NCBI GenBank assembly: GCA_023014335.1
Contig: JAECYW010000002.1
Location: forward strand, 2,914,001 to 2,978,000
Source: Galerina marginata
Taxonomy: Eukaryota; Basidiomycota; Agaricomycetes; Agaricales; Galerinaceae
Reading direction: 5' to 3'
Length of the DNA stretch: 64,000 nucleotides
Both the position numbers and the translations under genes were made by a program. Under the pieces are notes generated by a model. The model was not told where the DNA came from, made no database searches, and saw nothing but the letters and a program-made list of their open reading frames with translations. Of the stretch, positions 12,481-28,181 are shown piece by piece. Position 1 is the stretch's first letter. Each line of letters starts with the position of its first letter.

Positions 12481-12836
12481 GGGCAGAATTAGACAAACTG
12501 CAGGCAGAGAGCTGGGACCGACGATGGCGACGTAAAAACGGGCGATGAGGAGGACTCCGGCGTCTGCGGGTCGATATGGAATGTTATGATGGTCTGACCG
12601 CCAGCAGGCTGCGACAGTTTGTTTTCGAAATTTCTGTTCGTGAGATATGATGGAAGCCGAGTTTATCTCCGTTCGGACAGGTTAACCTTATTCCACGCGA
12701 GGACGAAAAAAATGATCAACCACTTTCTAAGTATATAAATTTTGCACACTCGATCATTTTCGAAAAACTCTATATTTTGAAACTATGTAATAGCAATAGC
12801 ACATGAGGGGACTTTTTTCTTCTGCTGTCAACGTGT
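12481..12836. other. Intergenic interval (glycosyltransferase promoter and pyruvate kinase 3' flank)
   Basis: Both neighbours are on the minus strand, so this holds the glycosyltransferase upstream region and the pyruvate kinase 3' end. AT-rich TATATAAATTTTG occurs at about 12732. No gene is visible. Confidence 0.5.
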
Positions 12837-15082
12837 TTAGACCGAGCCCAAGGGCTGCAGCTCGAAATCGGCAGGGTCGGTAGGTACAGAAAGGACGCGC
12901 AAGGTGTTGGTGTGGCCGAGACCACTTTTCCAGCCTTGTACCGCAACGATGGTTGAGCCGGGGGTGATAATTTTGAGCGCAAGCGCACTGCGCAACCCGA
13001 ACCGGATTCGATTATCCACCTGCAACAAATTAGTTTGAGTCTCATATGGCCAGAAGGGTGCTTACATCAGTTTGCCATTGATGTCCCTCAACGCCTCTTG
13101 GTTCAGGATACCAGAATGGGTAGCAACCGCGGTACAAGTGCACTTGTCTCGAAGTTTGCTGGTTTCGAGTGACTACATGCAAATTGTTAGGGGTGAAAGT
13201 CCCAAATTAGACTAAACATACCAGTGATGATGGGCACAGCAGGACGATACTTGGATACCAGACGGGCAGTGTTTCCGCTGGTAGAAAGAACGATGATAGC
13301 GCTGGCACCTTGCTCAGACGCAGCAGCTACAGCAGCGATAGCGACCGTCTCAGATGTTTCAGTAGGCCTGGGTTGGATCGACCTGATGTCGTCGAACAGC
13401 GGAGCATAACAGATGGCAGCCTCAGCCAAAAGACAGGTTTCGGCCATCATGAGAACTTGCAAGATATTTTAACTCGAGCGACTTGAAGATAAATCGTAAG
13501 ACACTTACCGGACTGGATAGGATAATTGCCCTTGGCAGTTTCTCCCGATAACATCACACAATCGGCCCCATCAAGGACCGCATTGGCGACATCGCTCACT
13601 TCAGCACGAGTTGGCCTGGGGTTTAACTGCAATGAAGTTAAAAGTCGAACAGACACATAATCGGAAGGGTCTTCACCGTCATGGACTGCGATAAGGCGTG
13701 TCAAATTCATGAGGAAGTGTTATTTATAAAAAGCGGGGACATACCTCAAGCATCTGAGTTGCGACAATAACGGGCTTGCCAACGATGTTGCACTTCGCAA
13801 TCATCATCTTTTGTGCTAAGAACACCTGGCTCGCTGGAATTTCGATACCAAGATCACCACGAGCGACCATGACGCCGTCGGTCTCTTTCAAAATCTCATC
13901 AAAGTGGGCGACACCTTGTTCGTTTTCGATCTTTACGATAATCTTGATATTAGCACCTTCAGGTCCGAGGACGGTGCGAATGTCTTTAACATCTTGTGCA
14001 CGGCGAATAAATGAAGCAAAGATCATGTCAACACCATTCTTGACACCAAATTGCAAGTCTTTCTTGTCCTTCTCAGAGAGAGCAGGGAGATCGACATCAG
14101 TTTTTGGGAGGTTGACACCCTTTCGGGAAGAGATGTTTCCAGAGTTCAGGCTGCGCACTCGGACAGTCGATCCATCAATGGAAAGAACCAATAGCGATAG
14201 AATACCGTCATCAACATAGATAAGTTTCCCGGGTGCAGTGACTTTGGGAAGGTTAGGCTACCGCGAGTTTTTCAGATCGAGGTTCGAGCACAACAGGAAA
14301 AAAAGGAACGTACGTAGTCGACCCACATAACTTGGTCATCGCAAATTTCACTAAATTTGGGGTCGGTTGTGAGGGTGAATTCGTGTCCAGCGGGAATGGG
14401 CCACTGTTAGAGTTTCTGGATAAGAAAACGGACGAGTCGCTGACAGAAGCGGCTTACGTCTTTGCCTTCCTTCGTCAAACCTGTGCGAATCTCGGGGCCT
14501 TTCTATAGTTACATTTCAGTCTTTCCTGGAGTCGGAATTTTGAATGACGTACTGTGTCCAGAGCGATTGCGACTGGACGTCCATTGGGATCCTCTGATCG
14601 GCGTTGTAGTTAACAGTTTCAAGATCACGTTCAACGAAAACAACTCACGGGCAACCATCTGTCTGGTGTTGTCGATGACGCTTTGGTGGTATTCATATGA
14701 ACCATGAGAAAAGTTCATTCGGACTACGGCATAAGAATCAGCGTTTATAACATGTCAGAGATGCAGAGATGCAGACACATACCGACATTGACACCTGCGC
14801 GTCGCAGTTCAGCCAACTTCTCGACCGTGTTGACCTTCGGGCCTGATAAGATAATGAGACCAGAAAACAGCTCCCCTAAGTGAGGTCATATGCATACCAA
14901 TGGTGGCGATGATGGATGTCTGGATGTCGTGTGGTTATGACCAAGATGTAATCCAAAACATCGATGATAGTAATACATACCTTGCGCTTATGCTTGTTGT
15001 CCTCGGTTGCGGAGGGTGCAGTTTCAGTGCTCAAGGTCGAGTTCCACTCGAGCTGAGAGCGAATTCCGTCAGTAGGATACAT
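12837..15082 (-). CDS. PYK1: Pyruvate kinase
   Basis: Final ATP-yielding step of glycolysis: phosphoenolpyruvate plus ADP to pyruvate plus ATP. The ATG at 15082 begins [13 protein letters not shown]. Conserved pieces follow: [29 protein letters not shown], the B-domain region ([29 protein letters not shown]), [11 protein letters not shown], the catalytic-lysine strand [13 protein letters not shown], the PK active-site region [48 protein letters not shown] and [14 protein letters not shown]. The C-terminal effector domain includes [20 protein letters not shown] and ends FELQPLGSV at 12837. About ten introns, many very short. Length of about 530 residues is normal, and all key residues I can check are present. 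Confidence 0.98.
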
Positions 15083-15600
15083 TTTTAGTGGTGGTGGATG
15101 AAAGGGAGATTAGGAAGTGGAGTGGGCTAAATAGTAGCGGAGGTAGAGGGGAATTGAGATTCGAAAAGCCGACGAATGTCGGTAATCGATAAGATGGCAC
15201 GTTTGAACGATCAATTCATTGACCCTTTTTATATCGCCCCGTGTTGTACGTATCAGCGAATGATGCGCACGGACGGTCTATTCCAATTCTAAGACACTCT
15301 TTCTCCTGCTCAGCATTGACCAACGTTTGCCTGTCGGACTATTCATCTGCGCCTTGCGGCGTATCTTCCAACCAGGAAGGAGATGCAGACAGCGCGTCAT
15401 TTATTGCTTTGTTTACGCGTCGTTGTTGCTTGTTATGTCCGCAACGGCGGACACTATTGGCAACATGTCAAACGCCAACTGTCATTGTCGAATTGCTTTA
15501 CTGAGCAACGACTTCGGAAGAGTCAATCAGCATCAATGGCCAGCGCGTTGACTCGACCAGTTGCCTGTGGTTTATTAATATCTACAGGTATTCATATATC
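15083..15600. promoter_or_regulatory. Divergent upstream region of pyruvate kinase and the RBR ligase
   Basis: Immediately upstream of the pyruvate kinase ATG, the transcribed (minus) strand is strongly pyrimidine-rich from about 15090 to 15155, with CTATTTAG at about 15130. Such CT-rich leaders are typical of highly expressed fungal glycolytic genes. The remaining ~400 bp belongs to the RBR gene's upstream side. Open frames of up to 87 codons here are not recognisable. Confidence 0.45.
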
Positions 15601-17291
15601 ATGGGGAACAAATTCCAGAAGTCAGATCGCCTTTATTTGACACCCATGGATGAAAATCAGAATATATGCTCGACTCTTCAACAAGAGGAATACGAAGTTC
15701 TAAAGGTCAATGTCTTTTCGAGGCCCATATAATGGCCACTACTAATTCCAAAGTACTTTCGCCGTCAGGCTATCTATCCGGACTTCATTTCAAATGATCA
15801 TGACTCCATATTCACAAGCGACAAGATCATCCATTTCGAGCTTAGCGTCGAGTTGCCTGCCGAAACGGCTGTACAAATCGTTCCTCTCAGTACCGACGGA
15901 CCAAGACCTCCAGAAGTGACTATAACATTGCAATACCTTCCACCAATTTGGATCGATATCTTTTACCCGAGGAATACCCATTGCAGAGGCCACCCGAGAT
16001 TCTGCGTGTCCATGTAGATGCATCCTGGTTTATTCAAGAAGACGCCCTGAAGTGTAGACTATTGGAAAGTTGGCAATTCGGAGAAACTGTTCTTTTTTCT
16101 TGGATTGAGTTTGTCCGCAGCGGCCAGTTCATCCATAACTTGCAAGTATCGCCAGAGTTAGAGGAGTCAGACTCCGAAAGCATCAGGCAAGTCGCAATGC
16201 AAGCTTTTAAATTGCAAGCCATCTCACGATATTTTGTTCCAAAGGCTCCTCTATGACAACCCAGGACTTTTAGCTCAACGCTTGGTTGATCACAATGCTA
16301 AGGCAAAACAACACGCATTTGACCTAGGGTCTTACGAATGTGCCGTTTGCCTTACTACCCGGAAAGGGACGCAATGCATTCGTCTTTCTTGCTCACATGT
16401 ATTCTGCAAACCTTGTCTAGAGCAATTTTGGACTATAGCCGTTCGGGAAGGTGAATTAAGCAAGATTAAATGCGCCGATCCGGAGTGTATGAAGGTAAAG
16501 AAGGTGGCCGTAGAAGAGGAAATACAAGGCGTTTTATCAGCCAGCGCGTTCAGCCGATGGCGATGGCTCAAGGAAAAGCGGGAATTTGAAAAAGGTAAAT
16601 GAATACTGCAGATATCATCTTCCGATGATTGACCTTTCCAAAGACATAGATCATTCATATTGTCCTATTTGTGAGAACCCCGTAAAACGACCAGATCCTG
16701 ACACAGGTCAGGAAGACGCGTGGGCCAGGTTTCGACAATGCCAAAATTGCAATTTCTCATTCTGCAAAGCGTGTAAATGTAGCTGGTGAGTTGATACCCT
16801 GCTTATTGCCATTCTGATGGATTCACATCATCTTGAATCTATGTAGGCACGGCCCTCAGTTTGAATGTCCAGTACCGTTGCAAATACTAACACGATATAT
16901 CGCCGCGACCACGAATAAGGAGGATACGATTTGGAGCCAGAATCTAGAGCGGAAATATTCCTCTTGGGTTTTGCGACTTCAGGTAGAAAAGTTTAAGAAA
17001 GAAGCCGAACGACTTCGTCGGGAGGAGCTTGCTCAGCAAAGATCACTTCGGAGTGAAGGTATCAAGTTGAGCGAGGAATGGCTGGCTAAATCCACCCAGT
17101 GCTGCCCTAACTGCGGTGCATACATACAAAGGACAGAGGGTTGTAACTTTGTAAGATCTGCATGCGTTTGATTGCCTGGACAACCAGTACTCGTAAGTTG
17201 ACATAGAAATTTTCAGATGATATGCTCGCTGTGCCAGCAGCAGTTTTGCTATGGCTGCGGCAAACCATACACCACCTATCGCTGTTGTTAA
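15601..17291 (+). CDS. RNF14-like RBR E3 ubiquitin ligase (RWD plus RING-IBR-RING)
   Basis: RING-between-RING ligase that passes ubiquitin through a catalytic cysteine. From ATG 15601 the N-terminal RWD domain reads QQEEYEVLK, then FELSVELPAETAVQIVPLS and LLPEEYPLQRPPEI. RING1 is CAVCLTTRKGTQCIRLSCSH followed by VFCKPCLEQFW. The IBR carries CPICENPVKRPDPDTGQED, CQNCNFSFCKACKCSWHG, and RING2 reads CCPNCGAYIQRTEGCN, then MICSLCQQQFCYGCG. The cysteine of MIC is at the position of the transthiolation cysteine in parkin and HHARI. It ends CGKPYTTYRCC at TAA 17289-17291. Introns include 16593-16648 and about 17151-17216. Domain order matches RNF14. It is convergent with MCM3, 121 bp apart. Confidence 0.92.
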
Positions 17292-17412
17292 CTTTCGCCA
17301 AGTAAGCAGTGAGACCAGTAACAAAAATGCCGATAACTGACAACCAAGTCCAATAATTTACAGTACAACGTAATGGAACAATTAGATAGATAACCTGACA
17401 CTCGACTATCAC

Positions 17413-20164
<2,752 letters not shown>

Positions 20165-23100
20165 GGCAGGTAGTGATGAAGATGGTTGTGTCCAAGGTAT
20201 TAATTGCAAAAGCGCGCTCTGACGCGTCAACTAGCACAACTAACAACAAGCTTGAGTAAACATAAAACCACCGGTCCGAGTTTGTCCTTGTGTCAATAAC
20301 ACAATGCATTCAGTTGTACCACCGTCGGCGACGACTTCCGCACAAGCTTTGTGGTTTGAATGACTTTACATGCCCACCGATCAGATGGCCACCAGTCTAC
20401 ACTTTCACCGACATGCACTGCAGTCCGTTTGTTAAATTTCTCCCTACCCGAGTCTGAGAAACAATTACCCTCTCAGTCATGTAGTCGGCGCGATGTTGAT
20501 GCGACTGCTCGCTTTGGATTTCAACATGACCCCACGGACGTCAAGTGATATCTTGGGCTCGGAGGACCGACGGCGGTCGCAAATGCCACTGGACCTCGGG
20601 CACCCGACCTCGGTCTGCCACCTAATCGTCCTTGTCATTTGATCACTCCAATGCGCAGAAAAAGCTTATCCACTCACACTGATGACATTATTCGCTTCGA
20701 AACATAAAATTAGCCGTCGCTGGGCTCCGCCTGGGCTCATGGGAACTCATGGGAATCTCGCGGACATACAAACTCTGGGTCTCAATAGTGATGACGATTC
20801 TTGCCGTTGAGCAAGCGTTAATCATCTTACAGCTTCTGGATGAAACCCCTTTTATTGATCCAACTTTCTCAATTCAATACTTCGGGAATCCCGACGAGGT
20901 TCGGAGAAAGATGAATTGTCATCTAAAGATACTGCCACCCGCCTTAATGGAGTTTCCTGCCACCATCTAACAAGAAGCGAGGTTTAACTCTGCTCATCAT
21001 TTCGGCCTTTGACGTAGACAGCTTCTAAGATAGTCCGTATAACGAAATTTTCCTGTGGGAACTGTTTGGAAATGGATGAACGGCTGTCTCACCACTTTTG
21101 CCGTGCAATAACAAAAAAAAATAAGCATAGCGAAAGATGTCCTATGTATACAACTGAGAGTAAACGAAAGAGTGTGAAGTTCTACCAAAAACAGGAGAGG
21201 AAAAGCTGAAAGTAATATAAAGACAAAAAGAGCGTCAGGCAGCAGGTCGCCACGAATCGAAGGGGTCGGATCAACGTCTGTGGGGGAGCAAGGTTTTGGT
21301 GGCCCACTAGTACAACAATACAGCGGCTGAAAACTTGTATGAGGCTTCGGTCAACTTCGATGACGGAGGAAGAGCTAGCTCACTTTTTAGTATCGCTTAT
21401 CACCAATCCGCATTACCTCGAGCATCATTCTCTGACCGTCTCCAATCAGCATTGCCACGGGACGTTATTTTCTGTCCGTCTCCAGTCGGCATTTCCGCGA
21501 GCACTATTTTCTGACCGTCGCCAGTCAGCATTGCCTCGTGCATCGTTTTCTGACCGTCGCCAGTCTGCGTTGCCACGGGTATCGATCTCTGAGCGTCTCC
21601 AATCAGCGTTGCCCCGCGCAGTATTTTCCGAACGTCTCCAGTCCGCGTTCCCGCGCGCATTATTCTCTGAACGTCTCCAGTCAGCATTTCCACGAGCGTC
21701 GACCTCTGTACGTCTCCAGTCGGCGTTGCCGCGAGCGTCGATCTCGGAACGCCTCCAGTCTGGTGCGGTACCAGCCTCGGGGACCTTTAAAAGGAATAAA
21801 AAACTTAGTATAGCTATTGCTGCAGGGGATAATCAGCTTACAGGGGCAGCTGCCACTGTCGACGTTAAAAGGAATAACGAGATTACAGCGAGGTAACGTG
21901 AATTAAACAGCATCGCTGGAAAGGGAGGGAAGTGGAGTTAGTGATGGGGAGGGACTATGTCCATTGCTTTTTATGCGTGGTTAAACGAGATCAAATCCGA
22001 TGATCCCATAGCTAGGAGGACCCCATGTGCTGGGACGCATGAGGGTCGATCCGCCTTTCCGCATCTGGTTTTTGGGTGCCTTGTCATAATTCACATGGAC
22101 CGTCTTTTTTTGCACCAACATGTGTCTCGCAGTGACAGGCGTCGGGATTAAACCTCCCGTTGCCAGAGATAAAGGTGATGTTCCCGTGGCGCATTGCGCA
22201 TGGCGGTCCATCATGAGAGCAAGTCCAGCGACTGGGTCAAGAATACACCTGCGTTCCAGACAGAAACTTGAGATCATGGATTACATCGAAAAGCTAGCTG
22301 CGGACTGGAGACCTCGGAACCTTTGTTAACATAAGCTTTCCCAGATCAGGGGTGCCTAGATACTCACAGTTATAGTGCTCTCCTTAAATCATGGAGCTTC
22401 GTCTCGATCGTTGGGTCCGGTGTGCCTCGACTTCCCTTCCGCCCATGAAAAGTAGTTAGCTCAAACAGATCCCTCTTTACCTCGTCACACAGCAGCAATA
22501 AATTTAGACTTGCAACGATGCCCGTGGTCAGTCATGACGCCGTCAAATCATTGGACAAAGCTCCACGTAGGTGTAAAAATACCAAGTATGCGCATTTGTG
22601 CATTCCAATAGAACCTGCCATTCATGCTAAATTCCTCTTGAAAACATGAGAACATACTAAAAACAGAATACCTTCAAGACGACGGACTTACACTTAGATA
22701 CGTCTGCCAATTTCCGCAAACGTGAAAGATTTTTTCTGCTTCGGGTATATCTCGCCAAAATAATGCCTTTCGGCAGAAGGAGTAGAACATAAATAGATGA
22801 ACCCTAAGCTGAGGGTAAAGGTCAGCAACCATTGCCTTGGATGGATGGATATGTATAGCTCTCCACCAAAAGTTCAAATTCGTCAAATCTTTCCCGACAC
22901 TCTTGCAGCCGGGATTGTTATTCAAACCAAGGCTGCGGGCTCGGCTTGAGTGAGATGACAAAAGTGACACCCTTGAGATGATTTATCGCGACATGAAACG
23001 ACATGGAGAACCGGGGACCGCTTCTCACACTAGAAGCACCACACAGGTATAAACCGATGGCGACCTCATATCAACAAGATGGTGACCTAGTTGTGTCCGG

Positions 23101-23275
23101 TTCGGTCTTTGATGCTCATTTATTCTCGACGTCGTAGGATCGCACTTCACGGAAGTCGGCTGGGAGCCCACCGCATTCTCCATCGTTGGAATTAAGCGTA
23201 GACTGGCGACCGGATCATGATGTCATGTTGGCTCTACATATAGTGATACAGATAAGAAGTAAAATTTTAATCCTT
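20165..23275. other. Gene-poor 3.1-kb interval
   Basis: Only the 39-bp minisatellite (annotated separately) stands out. A minus-strand frame at 21981-22277 and another at 22674-22970 have no recognisable family signals and no convincing splice chain. A pair of AAAAGGAATAA motifs flanks the end of the minisatellite (21788 and 21867). The rest shows nothing I can name; degenerate transposon remains are possible but not demonstrable by eye. Confidence 0.5.
21392..21768. repeat. 39-bp minisatellite, about 9.5 units
   Basis: Units begin at 21392, 21431, 21471, 21510, 21549, 21588, 21627, 21666, 21705 and 21744 (partial). The core is TCTGACCGTCTCCAGTCAGC followed by ATTGCCACGAGCATTATTT, with 15-30% variation between units. 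All are 39 bp except the second, which is 40. Because 39 is divisible by three, frames on both strands stay open through the array. The plus-strand frame with an ATG at 21339 encodes 185 residues containing repeats of the type SDRRQSALPRASF; I do not consider it demonstrated to be a gene. No spacers separate units, so it is not a CRISPR array. Confidence 0.9.
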
Positions 23276-25336
23276 TTAATAGATGGTTAGCGATATATCA
23301 TTGGGACGAACGTTCAAAAGACCTACCCAAAGCTTAATGAGACCATCCCATGAAGCAGTGATAACTTTGGACTAGATAAAGACGACATAAGTGATGATAT
23401 AATATAGAAGTTCTTTTGACTTACAGTCTCGTGGGGTAGCCACTCGTGAGCGATAACAACTTTTGAATGTGCTTTCAAACGGGACTTGATGCGACCAGTC
23501 TTCCAGTCCCAAAAGACGACGTTGCCTTCGCCATCTCCACTACTGATCCACTTTCCATCCGGGGAGAATCCGACTTGACATGCATAGCCAGCAACTGAAT
23601 GACCAGCGAATCGCTTCTTGCGATTCTGCCGGAAGTTATCCGTGCTATAAATCAGGATCTGATTATCAAGAGATTGGGCGGCGAAATATTTTTCTTCAAA
23701 TAGCCATTAGTTGATAGCTCGGTAGCAGCAAAAAAACAATACCAACTTGATGGATGTAGAGTGACGGCAGGCATTGAATGCATGTGGGGTTCAGCGATGT
23801 ATTTGATGACAACAGGAATGTCGAAATCCCATGCACGAATTGTTTTGTCATCTGAAGTTGTCACAAATCGTCGGTTCTCATCGACGAAAGTGATTGTGTT
23901 TACGGGTCCAAGATGTTGGTCGTATTCCTGCGTTATTTCCCCAGAATTCATATCGTACTATATGCACAGAATGAGAAGTGATTTCATGTCAATGAAGTTG
24001 AGAAACTTACTTGAATAATTTTCTTATCCGACATACCAGCCAAGAATATGTGTTGCTTGTCTTGATCGGGATGGAATTTAATAACATAGGGAATTTTACC
24101 ATTGCTAAATCGCTTTATACATTGGCCAGTTTCTGTATCCCATAATTTCATTTGGCGATCGTAACCACAAGAAAGAAATTGTCGGCCATCATTGGAGAAT
24201 GAGAGGTCCTTCACGGCTTTAACGTGCCCATGAAAAGTTCTCAGACAATTTCCATGAGTATAAATGTCCCAAAGCTAATATTGCAGATTAGTTCCTGCAA
24301 ATTAAACCAAGCACAACATGGGCTTTTACCTTGATTTTGGTGTCCATAGAGCCACTGAGAAGAAGATGACCTGTCTCGGGGAAGGTTCGAATGACCGAAA
24401 CGCCTTGAGTATGACCAGTCCATGTATGTATGCAGACTTTAGGAATGAAGCAATCTTGCGAGCCGGCTTCTTGCAAAAGATTTGGTGCTTCTGCAACAGG
24501 CGGAGACATGTATGTTCGGCCTTGATAATCCGTCATAGATTTTCCATGGAAAACCGACGACTCTTGACCCTCCGCACCGCGTTTTGGCTTCGCCTTTTTA
24601 ACAAGATGTGGCTCGGGCTCTTCCTCCTCGTCCTCCTCCTCATCACCGTCACCCGTACCCTCTAACCCAGCCAAAAAATGCTGTTGTGGCTCTTCACCTT
24701 CCCATGATGCCCAAGGTCCAACGTATGAGCCTTCGCCTTCAACAACCGATAGGTCACCCTTTTGCTTTCGTTTGCGTTTTAGCTCTCTTTTCTGATCCCT
24801 CGTCGCACGAAGAGTATCAATGGTCGCGAATTTATTCGCTTGGGCACTATCGATGGAACCTAACACGGCTGGAGCGTTGGGGTCCACTGAGGGATTGGCA
24901 GAGTACCCCAAAATAGAGTGGGTGAGGTGTTGAGAACGGAAAGCATGTTCTGACATAGACTGCTCTTCAACATGACCTGCCAACGCGTTCTGATTCAAAA
25001 AGCGACTCCTGTCCCCGAACGGGTTTTCAGGCCCTTGGATGGGGAGCGTCATGTCTTTGTATGGTATGTTTACGTTCATTTGTGTATCACTTGGACGAGT
25101 GACTAGGGAGGTCATGTTCAAAGGATCCTAAGCATCACCGATTAGAAAAATTGAGATTAGATGGAAAGGTTGCGTACCTCTGCCAGAACGTGAGGTGCAG
25201 CATCAGTCTCGACCGAAGGAATTTCCTCGACGCGAGGTTTCTTCGCTAGTGGAAGGGAAGCCAAACCAAAAACATCGTATTTAATTGATGCTAGGTTTTC
25301 TTCCTCGTCGGATGAATACGCCACGGGAAGAGACAT
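23276..25336 (-). CDS. PRP17: Pre-mRNA-processing factor 17 (PRP17/CDC40)
   Basis: WD40 splicing factor needed for the second catalytic step of pre-mRNA splicing. ATG 25336 begins [15 protein letters not shown]. The N-terminal half carries [29 protein letters not shown] and [12 protein letters not shown], followed by an acidic run ([16 protein letters not shown]) and [15 protein letters not shown]. The C-terminal propeller contains seven WD repeats ([75 protein letters not shown], and others). The family normally ends WDGLIKLWD; here the frame reads [14 protein letters not shown] and on to TAA at 23276, or splices after LW at a GTAGGT donor. The last few residues are uncertain. Confidence 0.94.
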
Positions 25337-25521
25337 TAGAGAAGAGAACTAGAATATTTTGTAGTGATCTTCGTTGGTTGAGTATCATGCTGTGCCAGTC
25401 CCGTCACACCGCAAGAGTCATGCGGTGGTGTGTGATGATTACGTGACACCGTGACCTTTTAACAGCCTTACTCGTCGGTGGTTCCGAGTCTCTCTCATCC
25501 CGACTGGCATGAGTTCATGAC

Positions 25522-27866
25522 ATGGCAGAAAGAATCGTTAGTCGTCCTTGGTCAGAAGAAGAAGGTTTGTTCGTCCAAGTCTCTATCACCGCCAACTCTA
25601 ACGATTTATATTTTGCAGATCTCTTGCTCAGACAGGCTGTAGCCCACTATGGCGAAAACGATAATTGGAAAACTATTGCTCTATCAATACCTGGTCGCAC
25701 TAACAAGGCCTGTCGCAAGGTAGGTATAATTCCATTCCACTCTCATCCTTCCTTGGATCTTATTGTTTTTCCTCTTAGCGCTGGTTACACTCCCTCCAGC
25801 CCAATGTAAAGAAGTCGGCCTGGACCCCCAGCGAGGATAAAATGCTACTAGAACTGTATGAAAGTTTTGGGCCCAAATGGTCTGCTATCGCTCGCCAAAT
25901 ACCCGGGAGGACCGACGATGCCTGCTCAAAGCGATATAGGGAAGCTCTTGATCCAAATCTCAAGAAGGATCAGTGGACTCAAGAAGAGGATGAACTCCTC
26001 GTCGAAGTTTATAATCGCATCGGAGGAAAATGGGGCCAAGTCGGTCAGGAACTACAACGCAGTGGTCTAGGCTGCAGAAATAGGTCAGTCCATGTCACTT
26101 CTTATCGTGGAATGTTATTTACCTAGGCATAGGTGGCGACTTTTGGAGCGCAAGAAGGCTGCCAGATCATCCCAAGATGCAAGTCCTTCGCATGCAATTC
26201 ATGTTCAAGAACTATCCGCGGTACTTGAGGACCCCTCGCAGACTGCCCTTCCTCGGGAAGAACCGACCCAAGTCCACTGGCCGCCATACTACCCCCCTGA
26301 GGCCTATCCCACATTTCCGATCGACGAAGATCATCGTCCTTCTCACTTATTCCGTGACCCGACACCGGAAGCGTTAGATATCCCCGATCCAAAGGTTGCA
26401 CCATTCCAGTTTTCCTCGTCATCTCTTAGCGCTGCACTATCGGATCCTCCAAGACCGCCGCCACCTCTTCCACCTGTTAGCGTTTTCAGTACTCCGGAGC
26501 TTTTGATCCATGACATTCAAACCGACACTGAAAGACAGCCTTCCTTGTCTCCTCTATCTCAGTGTAATGGGATACCCGAAATGAACGACATTCTAATGCC
26601 ACTGGACGGTTGTGGTCAGCTAGCTATGGATCAAACCCAAATACCATATGAATCCGACACATTTCACTCTTTTCCCCTCCGCCAGCCATCTGATCCCGTG
26701 TACTACTCAGCTTCGCCTATTTCCATTACCTCAGAAATTTCTCGGACAACATTGGATCCCCTTATTAATTTTTCATTTTGGAAACCACGGATGATGGAAT
26801 ACGACTTCGATTCTCCTCGTAGTGCTTTCGACGGGTCTTTGTTCAATGATGGCCATGACGAACTCTCATCCTCGTCCTCTACCCCTTATATTTTCTCATC
26901 ATCTCTGTCACCGACATCCAGCCCGCTTCCCACATCGCTTTTAGACTTGCCTAATGCTGAACAGCCATCGTCAAGTTCTCTTCTGTTTTCCCCTGCAAAT
27001 GATGTCAGTCCAGGTAACACTCGGCGACCCCGGAAGACCACATCTTCTAGGAAACCTAAACCAACTATAAAGGTTCCCGTCGCTACCAGACTTTCGTCAA
27101 CATTGCTACTTTCCACCGAGTAAGACCCATCCTTATGTCGATATCGATCACTTATTAAAAGTATTTGCAGCCCGAATGTTCGGCCGTATGCCTGCGGACG
27201 TCCGCAATGTTGGCCTAGCACCGAACCTACAAGTTCCAGCTGTTTTCTGACATCTGCTGAATTATTAGAGCATAGCAAAGAACAACATCCTGAAGAAAAT
27301 GCTGCCGAAAAGCCGTACAGATGCGCTTTACTCGGCTGTGGAAAGTCTTGGAAGGTGTGCCCATTGTTAGTGCTGTAGATCGAGGTTAACGGATGCCTGC
27401 CCCCATAGTCAATAAATGGATTGCAATACCATTTGCAGATGTAAGCCGTCAACCCGACTTTCTGGCACTAATTCCGACACATTGTTTTTAGATCTACCGC
27501 CCATTTTAAGAAAGCCTTGTTCTCTAGGTTTTCTGCCCAACAGCCAAGTACACCAGTTCTTAACACACCATCGAGCACGGACGGAGATCTCGAAGACTCG
27601 GAACCGGAGCGTAAATATGCCTGTCCTCAGCCCGGCTGTTACAAAGCTTACCGTCAGCCGAGCGGCCTACGATACCATGTTAAATATGTTCGTATTTCGT
27701 TTAACCTGATCTGGTTCATTATGTGACTGTTTTATTTTCGACGCAGGGTCACCCACCTGATATGCCTGCTCAGCTCTCTGTGGTTCCGCCCGCCTTGGAA
27801 AGACAGATTCCTACGAAGTCTAAAAAGCTTCGGCCAAAGCCAATATCGGAGCCCGTCCCAAGCTGA
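25522..27866 (+). CDS. Three-repeat Myb protein fused to Sfp1-like C2H2 zinc fingers
   Basis: Putative nuclear DNA-binding regulator. Repeat 1 (RPWSEEEDLLLRQAVAHYG, WKTIALSIPGRTNKACRKRW), repeat 2 (SAWTPSEDKMLLELYESFG, KWSAIARQIPGRTDDACSKR) and repeat 3 (DQWTQEEDELLVEVYNRIGG, GLGCRNRHRWRLLERKKAA) are complete, with regularly spaced Trp. A ~330-residue Ser/Pro-rich middle follows. After an intron at about 27121-27171 the frame continues NVRPYACGRPQC, then KPYRCALLGCGKSWK-SINGLQYHLQ-ISTAHF and KYACPQPGCYKAYRQPSGLR-YHVKHGHPP, the split C2H2 arrangement of yeast Sfp1. Splice phases agree across all joins, supporting one gene. The stop is TGA at 27864-27866. It starts 185 bp from divergent PRP17. 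About 600 residues. Confidence 0.85.
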
Positions 27867-28181
27867 TCTTAAAGTCGCCACCATTTATACCTATTATTCT
27901 TTGGTGGTATTAAGGACTGGTTTAAAATATTAATGGATTCTCCTTGACTATTTGATATAGTCATTTGCCTCTAGCCTTCAACATGGTCTTTAGATCTACT
28001 ATCGTCATTTCTCGGGATTTTATCGCATTGATCTTGGTTATTATATCATGCTCTGTTAGCTTTGTACCTACCACTAGTATTCTCACTAATAAATGTATTC
28101 CTCGTTTTCCAAGATACAAAAGAGTAATTAGGCCGATATGTAAACAATTCTTATAATCGTTCTGTATATTCTGCCATTCAG
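27867..28181. other. Intergenic interval
   Basis: Convergent AT-rich 3' flanks of the Myb/zinc-finger gene and SGT2. Nothing further is visible. Confidence 0.5.

Noticed and set aside
21392..21768. CRISPR-like array
   Set aside because: Units are directly adjacent with no spacers, drift in sequence, and lie in a eukaryotic genome.
21981..22277. Minus-strand frame containing a peptide-like stretch (HVNYDKAPKNQMRKGGSTLM)
   Set aside because: I recognise no family, and no neighbouring exons extend it; it may be a transposon relic. Not supported as a gene.
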